Assembly (NCBI GenBank): GCA_007695115.1
Contig: REEK01000088.1
Span: forward strand, 1 to 48,437
Length of the DNA: 48,437 nt
Source: Sphaerobacteraceae bacterium
GTDB lineage: Bacteria > Chloroflexota > Chloroflexia > Thermomicrobiales > Thermomicrobiaceae
Direction: 5' to 3'
Under the pieces are notes generated by a model that made no database searches, had not been told where the DNA came from, and worked only from the letters and a program-made list of their open reading frames with translations. The position numbers and the translations under genes were made by a program. Positions 43,080-48,437 of the stretch are shown here, piece by piece; positions within the stretch are counted from its first letter, which is position 1, and each line of letters opens with the position of its first letter.

Positions 43080-44063
43080 CTAGACTTCGATCTCAACGAT
43101 CTTCTGCATAACGATGAAACCGGTCACCATGAAACCAATACCCGCAATCGGCAGGCAGATCCACGGCCACACAAACAGCGCCGACATGTACTCTGGATTC
43201 ATCACGAACAACAACGCCGCTACACCGATCGGCAGTGCCGTAATAATGTAGCCAGAGATACGTCCCTGCGAGGTCAGAACGGCAATCTCACCCTTGATCC
43301 GGACTCGCTCGCGGATGGTTTCACCCATGACATCCAGAATCTGCGCCAGGTTTCCACCCACTTCGTGCTGAATGTTGATTGCGGTCACCAGAAGATCCAG
43401 GTCTTCGCTGGGAACTCGGTCCAACATATGTTGCATTGCGTTCTGGGAGCTGATGCCCAGTCCCATTTCCCGCACCACCCGGCGAAACTCGATGCACATA
43501 GGCTCCGGCGTCTCCCGGGAAGCCAGCTCCATGCACTGAAGAAGTGAATAGCCGGCCCGCAGTGAGTTCGCCATCAACCCGATGGTGTCGCCGAGCTGGT
43601 CGTTGAATTGCTTTGCACGCTTTTTCGCAACACTGGAAACCCACCAGTGCGGCCCCATCCAGCCGATGACGCCGAGTCCCAGACCTACCAGGAGTCCAAT
43701 CAGCGGCTCGGTGAATCCCCGGCCAAGCACGAACCCGAGGACTCCGACACCGGTGGTCGTGCCGAGCCTCAACAGCATGAACTCACCGACGGTCATTTTG
43801 ATATCTGCCCGGGCCAACATGGTAGCCATGCTCTTGCCGACATCGCGGTTCTGGACTGCCTTGCCCACCCGGCCTGCGATCGCGCTCTCTTCACGATCTC
43901 GTTCATCTGACTCCTGCTGCGCCGCGGAGTGATGCGTGCCGAAGCGTTCCAATCGCTCTTCGACGTCAGCCGAAGCCATCCCTTCACGCTGAGACAGGAT
44001 GCCGACAATGAGCAAGGCCACTGCGATCACAATCAAGAGAATTGTCAGCGTAAACATGTCCAT
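43080..44063 (-). CDS. tadB: Tad/Flp pilus inner-membrane protein TadB
   Basis: This 327-residue GspF-like platform protein has an N-terminal helix (FTLTILLIVIAVALLIVGIL) and a charged cytoplasmic segment. Two middle helices and the T2SSF domain follow (QLGDTIGLMANSLRAGYSLLQ, PEPMCIEFRRVVREMGLG, VGGNLAQILDVMGETIRERV), then two C-terminal helices. GGAG precedes ATG 44063. It partners TadC. Confidence 0.9.
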   Translation of the reverse strand: MDMFTLTILLIVIAVALLIVGILSQREGMASADVEERLERFGTHHSAAQQESDERDREESAIAGRVGKAVQNRDVGKSMATMLARADIKMTVGEFMLLRLGTTTGVGVLGFVLGRGFTEPLIGLLVGLGLGVIGWMGPHWWVSSVAKKRAKQFNDQLGDTIGLMANSLRAGYSLLQCMELASRETPEPMCIEFRRVVREMGLGISSQNAMQHMLDRVPSEDLDLLVTAINIQHEVGGNLAQILDVMGETIRERVRIKGEIAVLTSQGRISGYIITALPIGVAALLFVMNPEYMSALFVWPWICLPIAGIGFMVTGFIVMQKIVEIEV

Positions 44064-44114
44064 CGGGAGACTCCGGAGAATTACCAGCTAGCGGCTGGTA
44101 CACCACAAACAGCG

Positions 44115-45653
44115 TTAGAACATTCGCTCGTAGGACGTACCGAAAATGTTCGGTGGCAGATAGATACTGTGGCTCTCGAATCGCTCGATAAACTTCGGGC
44201 GAATACCGGTCGGTTTGATGGAGCCTATGATCTTTCCGTTTTCCTGGCCGGTCTGTTCGAACGTAAAGACATCCTGCAGCACGATTACGTCACCCTCCAT
44301 GCCCTGGACCTCAGTAATGTAGGTCACCCGGCGGGAGCCATCCTTCATACGCGACTGATGGAGGATCAGATCAACGGCAGAGGCGATCTGCTCACGAATA
44401 GCCCGGATCGGCAGATCATACCCGGCCATCAGACACATCGTCTCCAGACGGGACAACGTATCACGAGGTCCGTTAGAGTGAACGGTGGTCAGCGAGCCAT
44501 CGTGACCCGTGTTCATCGCCTGGAGCATGTCCAGCGTCTCACCTGAACGGCACTCACCGACCACCACCCGGTCTGGCCGCATACGCAGCGAGTTCACCAC
44601 CAGATCCTGAATCGATACCTCGCCTTTCCCCTCGATATTCGCTGGACGCGACTCCAGGGTAACCACGTGGTCCTGACGCAGCTGGAGCTCGGCGGCGTTC
44701 TCCATGGTGACGATGCGCTCATCATCCGGAATGAACGATGACAGCACGTTGAGCATCGTGGTCTTACCGGAACCCGTACCTCCGGATACGATGATGTTCA
44801 AACGACCTTCCACACAAGCCTTCAGGAACGTCACGATCTCTGGCGTCAACGTGCCGAATCGCACCAGATCGTCAGATGTCAACGGATCTTTGGAGAACTT
44901 CCGGATCGTCAGCGTTGGGCCAACCAGGCTGATCGGCGGGATCACCGCATTGATACGGGAGCCATCCGGCAGGCGCGCGTCGACCATCGGTGAACTCTCA
45001 TCGATACGGCGACCCAGTGGCGAAACGATCCGGTCGATAACGCGCATCACGTGATCGTCATCCTGAAACGTGACGTCGGTTCGCTCGAGGCGTCCAGCCC
45101 GCTCAACGTATGTCTGGCGTGGTCCATTCACCATTACCTCAGAAACGGAGTCATCTTTCAGGAGCGGCTCGATCGGTCCGTACCCCAGGATCTCTGCGGA
45201 GATCGACTCGAACAGGCGCATCCGCTCGACGCGTGTCAGAACGATGTGCTCGGCTTCCAGCACAGACGCAAACGTCTCTTCCACCGTCCGGCGAACTTCT
45301 TCCTGATTGCCGAGATCCATACGCGGATCGAGCTCGGAAATCAGTCGGTTCTGGATCCGGCTCTTGAGATCGTTGAAGTTATCGCTCTTCTGCTGTTGCT
45401 GCTGTTGCGCCGTACCAGGTTGCTGCTGAGTTCCGATGTTCGGGCGGCGCAATGCGCCCAGTTCACCCGAGCCGCCTGATTGCGGATCGCGCTGCTCTGT
45501 CTGTGATGATTGCTGTCCGGTACCGCCAGCAGGTTTCCCCTGACCACCGCCACCAGTTCCGGGCTTTTGTGTGCCCTGTTGCTGCTGATTTGGTGACTTC
45601 TGCGAGTTGCCGGTGAGATCCTGTGTCGTACCAAGACGTTTCAAAAGTGACAT
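44115..45653 (-). CDS. tadA: Tad/Flp pilus assembly ATPase TadA (CpaF), with Gln/Gly-rich N-terminal tail
   Basis: This 512-residue secretion ATPase has a GspE-type core from about residue 95 onward: LGYGPIEPLLKDDSVSEVMV, Walker A SGGTGSGKTT (291-299), the Asp box near ENAAELQLRQDHVVTLE, Walker B RPDRVVVGECRSGETLDML and the His box GHDGSLTTVHSN. It hydrolyses ATP to drive pilin polymerisation. The first ninety or so residues are low-complexity Gln/Gly/Pro (including QQQQQQ), unusual for CpaF and possibly a flexible tether. The gene lies 107 bases after the receiver-TadZ gene. Confidence 0.94.
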   Translation of the reverse strand: MSLLKRLGTTQDLTGNSQKSPNQQQQGTQKPGTGGGGQGKPAGGTGQQSSQTEQRDPQSGGSGELGALRRPNIGTQQQPGTAQQQQQQKSDNFNDLKSRIQNRLISELDPRMDLGNQEEVRRTVEETFASVLEAEHIVLTRVERMRLFESISAEILGYGPIEPLLKDDSVSEVMVNGPRQTYVERAGRLERTDVTFQDDDHVMRVIDRIVSPLGRRIDESSPMVDARLPDGSRINAVIPPISLVGPTLTIRKFSKDPLTSDDLVRFGTLTPEIVTFLKACVEGRLNIIVSGGTGSGKTTMLNVLSSFIPDDERIVTMENAAELQLRQDHVVTLESRPANIEGKGEVSIQDLVVNSLRMRPDRVVVGECRSGETLDMLQAMNTGHDGSLTTVHSNGPRDTLSRLETMCLMAGYDLPIRAIREQIASAVDLILHQSRMKDGSRRVTYITEVQGMEGDVIVLQDVFTFEQTGQENGKIIGSIKPTGIRPKFIERFESHSIYLPPNIFGTSYERMF

Positions 45654-45760
45654 TGCCGCGTTACCTCTCGTTGGCGCTAAGCTGGCGGCGTCTAGAAGGA
45701 TGTCGAGCGAACGTACGATTTTTCCTGTGCCTCATGCCCTTGCGCTGGATGAGTGTCAGA

Positions 45761-47026
45761 TCATGACGGGCGAAATGCGGTTCGCAATCTGGACATCAAT
45801 CCCCCACGGGGCGCCTTTCCTTCAGTCGCGTTCGTCGCGTCTGCCGTCTGAACATCGATCATGCTGCTGGCGAGGCGACGTATTTCCTGAACAATCCGAT
45901 GGTCTGGGCGGCTATCTACCAGGGGAGTGCCCTCGTTGACACTGTTCAGTACCGCCTGGAAATCTTCCGCGATCTGGTATTCGATCTCGCGTCCAAGGTT
46001 CTCGGCAATGTCCCGGGTCGGAATCCCGGAGTAATTGTTCGTCCGATTCAGGACCATCCTGAGACGATCGTGTGGGTAGCCGAGCAATGTAGCAATCTCC
46101 AGGAACTGTGTCGTGTCCTTGATTGCCGTCATTTCCATTGTCAGCATGAGGAGCATCCGCTCGGATGCGTCCATCACGGTTAGCATCGTATCGTCGAATC
46201 CTGGGCGTGTATCGATAATGACATAGTCGGCCATCTGTGTAAGCACATTCAGCGCTGACCGCACATGTTCCGCGGTGACCATTTCGGCATCCTGCGGGGT
46301 TGGTGGCGAAAGCAGCACCCGAACTCCTGATGAATGGGTGAACAGAATGTCTTCCAGCAGGTCAGCATCGAGCGAATGAGCCTGGTCGACCATGTCCAGT
46401 ATCGTCTTTGAATCTCCGCTGTTCATCAGCACACCGATGTCGCCAAAGTGCATGCTGGTATCGAAGAGAATGACTTCCTTGTTCGTCATTTTCCGGAGTG
46501 CGACCGCGAGGTTGACCGCAAGAAAGCTACGACCAACCCCGCCCTTCGAACTGACCACACTGATGACCTTTGTGTCAGCTGCAGATCGCAGTTGTGTTGA
46601 TGAACCAGATTCACTCTGCTCAACAACCTGCGTTTGCACAGCGGGCCGCGCCAGACGGGAAACGTGCCGGACCGCCTCGATCAACTCATCCAGGCTGAAG
46701 GGCTTGGAGAGGAATTCCCGCGCACCGGCCAGCATCGCCCGCCGCAGCACATCTGGCTCATTCTGCACAGACATCATGATCACGGCAGTGGATGGCACCC
46801 GTGTGGTGATCGCCATCGTCGCCTGGATACCATCCATGTCTGGCATGTTGATATCCATCAGGACGACATCAGGGATCAGATCGACCGCCATATCGATGCC
46901 CTGCTGACCACGTTCGGCCTTGCCGACCACCTCGACGTCAGGCTCGAACCGAAGAAGTTTCTCGACGTTATCCCGGCTCTCGGCAACGTCATCGACGATG
47001 AGAATGCGAATCCTGGACGCAGACAC
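45761..47026 (-). CDS. tadZ: Response-regulator receiver fused to TadZ/CpaE MinD-like ATPase
   Basis: This 421-residue protein has two parts. Residues 1-125 form a complete receiver domain: acidic pair Asp12-Asp13, phospho-acceptor Asp58 in LMDINMPDMDG and Lys108 in LSKPF. Residues 153-390 form a MinD-like ATPase with a deviant P-loop, SSKGGVGRS, where the signature lysine (Lys161) is kept but the usual P-loop lysine is Arg166. TadZ/CpaE localises Tad machines to a cell site. CpaE proteins often carry a pseudo-receiver, but here the phosphorylation residues appear intact. GTG 47026 has AGGAGG upstream, and the previous cpaB stop is one base away. A longer frame to 47098 is unsupported. Confidence 0.9.
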   Translation of the reverse strand: MSASRIRILIVDDVAESRDNVEKLLRFEPDVEVVGKAERGQQGIDMAVDLIPDVVLMDINMPDMDGIQATMAITTRVPSTAVIMMSVQNEPDVLRRAMLAGAREFLSKPFSLDELIEAVRHVSRLARPAVQTQVVEQSESGSSTQLRSAADTKVISVVSSKGGVGRSFLAVNLAVALRKMTNKEVILFDTSMHFGDIGVLMNSGDSKTILDMVDQAHSLDADLLEDILFTHSSGVRVLLSPPTPQDAEMVTAEHVRSALNVLTQMADYVIIDTRPGFDDTMLTVMDASERMLLMLTMEMTAIKDTTQFLEIATLLGYPHDRLRMVLNRTNNYSGIPTRDIAENLGREIEYQIAEDFQAVLNSVNEGTPLVDSRPDHRIVQEIRRLASSMIDVQTADATNATEGKAPRGGLMSRLRTAFRPS

Positions 47027-47027
47027 C

Positions 47028-48101
47028 CTATTCCTCCTCGTCGTCGTCGTCCGCAGGCACCTCAGCCGGGCGAGGCATCGGCATGCCCCAGTCTTCAATC
47101 AAGTGCCGGAACGTTGTCCCCGGAGTTTCAACGGTCTCGCCGTCGTCCGGATTTCGCAATGCGATCTGGAACACGCCATCGTAGTCGAGAATGAACTTGA
47201 GAAGTTCGGCCTCGGCGGGCTCGAGCTCGACGATCAGCAGATCTGCGCTGGGCAATCGGTCCCCGTCGAGATCCTCAGGCGACGATGAATCAGTAGCTGT
47301 TTCCTCATCGTCATTCTCATCGGCAGGTGGAGCGTCCTCAGCCGCTACGATGCGTCCCTCGTCATCGATCGCAATGTCACCGGCTACAACCCGCAGAACC
47401 CGAATGTTCTGCAGAATCAACTTCGTCACTGGTTCAGTACCGTCCATCGTCGTGACCGTAACCAGTGAACCGGGAGCAAACGGCAATGGCAGCTCTTCCA
47501 TATCCTCCGGGAACCCAGGGATCTGCAACTCTGGAGCATCGGGCTGCTCTTCGCCTTCTTCACCCTCTTCACCCTCCTCCGGCGCGGGAGCAGGCTGTTC
47601 CTGTTGCAGATCACCGATCATCTCACGCAATGCAGCGTAGAAATCTTCGAGTTCAAATGACTGTGAGTAGATCAGGTCAATGTGATCCTCAGCGCGGATC
47701 ATTCCACCCAGAGCGTTGATCCGGTCGATCGGCACCGCGACCGCACGCATACCGTCATCTACGATGTGAGACAGCCCCGGCGTGATCAGGTTCGCCATCA
47801 GCACACGCTGGCCACTGACAATGTCCCCCGACGCTGCCAGGCCGAGCACCTGTCCTGAAGTCTGGGCAGTTCCCGGGGAAACCGTCCCCTCTTCCACTTC
47901 AACAACCGTAATGTCATCCTCAGTAATCACATGATTTACTGGGATATCCTGATCAGCTTCGATCACCTCGACCATTCGAACGGCCGGTTCTTCAACTTCC
48001 ACATCATCGTCAGTATCCCGGAAAGCAAATATCGCCAGCACCGCCGCCGCGAGCGCGAGAATGACCCCCAACAGAATAAATATGCGACCGCCCTTGCGCA
48101 T
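47028..48101 (-). CDS. cpaB: Flp pilus assembly protein CpaB (RcpC)
   Basis: This 357-residue protein has an N-terminal membrane anchor (about residues 6-27), then a SAF domain (VRMVEVIEADQDIPVNHVI to VSGQRVLMANLI) and the CpaB-type domain with AVAVPIDRINALGGMIRAEDHIDLIYS. Two acidic low-complexity stretches are present: EEGEEGEEGEEQ in the middle and DDDDEEE at the very end. CpaB is a periplasmic/cell-wall component of Tad systems. ATG 48101 follows AAAGGGA; the longer frame to 48152 adds a non-conserved stretch. It is the first Tad gene in this window. Confidence 0.88.
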   Translation of the reverse strand: MRKGGRIFILLGVILALAAAVLAIFAFRDTDDDVEVEEPAVRMVEVIEADQDIPVNHVITEDDITVVEVEEGTVSPGTAQTSGQVLGLAASGDIVSGQRVLMANLITPGLSHIVDDGMRAVAVPIDRINALGGMIRAEDHIDLIYSQSFELEDFYAALREMIGDLQQEQPAPAPEEGEEGEEGEEQPDAPELQIPGFPEDMEELPLPFAPGSLVTVTTMDGTEPVTKLILQNIRVLRVVAGDIAIDDEGRIVAAEDAPPADENDDEETATDSSSPEDLDGDRLPSADLLIVELEPAEAELLKFILDYDGVFQIALRNPDDGETVETPGTTFRHLIEDWGMPMPRPAEVPADDDDEEE

Positions 48102-48232
48102 CAGGTTCCCTTTCTCGCCACTCCACGGCTTACACGCCTGAGCAGATGACACCTGACTCGATACGAAAACAATAGTTTTCGGGTCTCGCCTGTCTCTGCC
48201 TGCAAGCTAAGTGTAGAAACAACCGATCAAAT

Positions 48233-48252
48233 CAACCATAGTACGTTGGTTG
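48233..48252. promoter_or_regulatory. Inverted repeat upstream of the Tad operon
   Basis: CAACCA-TAGTACGT-TGGTTG lies about 130 bases before the cpaB start. A weak minus-strand promoter candidate (TGGTTG-17-TACACT) overlaps it. It is a candidate operator. Confidence 0.3.
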
Positions 48253-48268
48253 GGGTTGCGTAGGGCAT

Positions 48269-48303
48269 GTGGGTCCCCGGCACTCACGAAAGGCAGGACC
48301 CAC
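48269..48303. other. 8-bp hairpin between tRNA and Tad operon
   Basis: GTGGGTCC and GGACCCAC flank a nineteen-base loop. No T-run. It lies downstream of the tRNA terminator and may insulate the Tad promoter. Confidence 0.35.
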
Positions 48304-48343
48304 CCCTGCGTTCGCGTATACACCATTCGATGAAGCCAGGTTA

Positions 48344-48377
48344 AACAAAAAGATCCTTCTCAAATTGAGAAGGATCT
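48344..48377 (-). terminator. Intrinsic terminator of the initiator tRNA
   Basis: On the minus strand AGATCCTTCTC pairs with GAGAAGGATCT around AATTT and is followed by a T-run (TTTTG after the stem-end T), just after the tRNA 3' end. Confidence 0.85.
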
Positions 48378-48382
48378 GGATC

Positions 48383-48437
48383 TGGTAGCGGGGGCAGGAT
48401 TCGAACCTGCGACCTTCGGGTTATGAGCCCGACGAGC
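48383..48437 (-). tRNA. Initiator tRNA-Met (CAU), 5' part outside window
   Basis: Read on the minus strand, the visible 3' two-thirds has the anticodon arm TCGGG-CTCATAA-CCCGA. The three consecutive G-C pairs next to the loop mark initiator tRNA. The T arm is GCAGG-TTCGAAT-CCTGC, and the acceptor 3' strand CCCCGCT is followed by A and an encoded CCA. The window edge removes the 5' acceptor and most of the D arm. Confidence 0.93.

Overview
The window reads as chromosomal DNA of a moderately GC-rich free-living bacterium. I favour a Chloroflexota relative of the Thermomicrobia. The basis is gene style and layout: Tat-exported lipoprotein solute-binding proteins, a short EF-Ts, a bactofilin pair, a Tad/Flp secretion operon and GTG/TTG starts. 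This placement is inference. No rRNA or marker phylogeny could be run. I see no transposase, phage gene, CRISPR array or integration site.

Region 1 (1-6029) is a small-acid catabolic block. On the plus strand lie two tandem 3-hydroxyisobutyrate dehydrogenase-family reductases (the first truncated by the window edge), an RraA-family aldolase/decarboxylase-like protein and an HpcH/HpaI aldolase. Converging on them from the minus strand are a second, divergent HpcH/HpaI protein, a galactonate-dehydratase-like enolase-superfamily enzyme and a D-2-hydroxyacid dehydrogenase. Dehydratase, class II aldolase and semialdehyde reductase are the enzyme types of aldonate/hexarate degradation, so a sugar-acid pathway is likely. 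The true substrate is unknown.

Region 2 (6269-18922) is a family-5 (Dpp/Opp-type) ABC importer. It has three tandem paralogous Tat-lipoprotein binding proteins with long Asp/Glu-rich linkers, two permeases and two ATPases. It diverges from the catabolic minus-strand genes at a pair of sigma70-like promoters, so import and breakdown may be co-regulated.

Region 3 (18981-31718) is mixed. It holds a menaquinone-type isochorismate synthase homologue that lacks most catalytic residues, a photolyase, a TMEM175-type channel, a membrane-anchored alpha/beta hydrolase, an ATC-hydrolase-like protein, an M20 dipeptidase, an unknown membrane protein, nadD, secD-secF and an FAD oxidoreductase. tRNA-Arg(CCG) follows.

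Region 4 (32049-34886) encodes two bactofilins and a membrane protein with an N-terminal four-Cys cluster and a C-terminal SH3b domain.

Region 5 (34905-40987) is the conserved run rpsB-tsf-pyrH-frr-uppS-cdsA-dxr, joining translation, UMP synthesis and isoprenoid/phospholipid synthesis.

Region 6 (40990-48101, minus strand) is a Tad operon read cpaB, receiver-tadZ fusion, tadA, tadB, tadC, then a DUF192 protein and a ComF-like protein. The window ends inside an initiator tRNA-Met on the minus strand. No Flp pilin gene is present.

Long GC-rich hairpins without a T-run sit at many protein-gene junctions, while both tRNA genes have classical hairpin-plus-T-run terminators.
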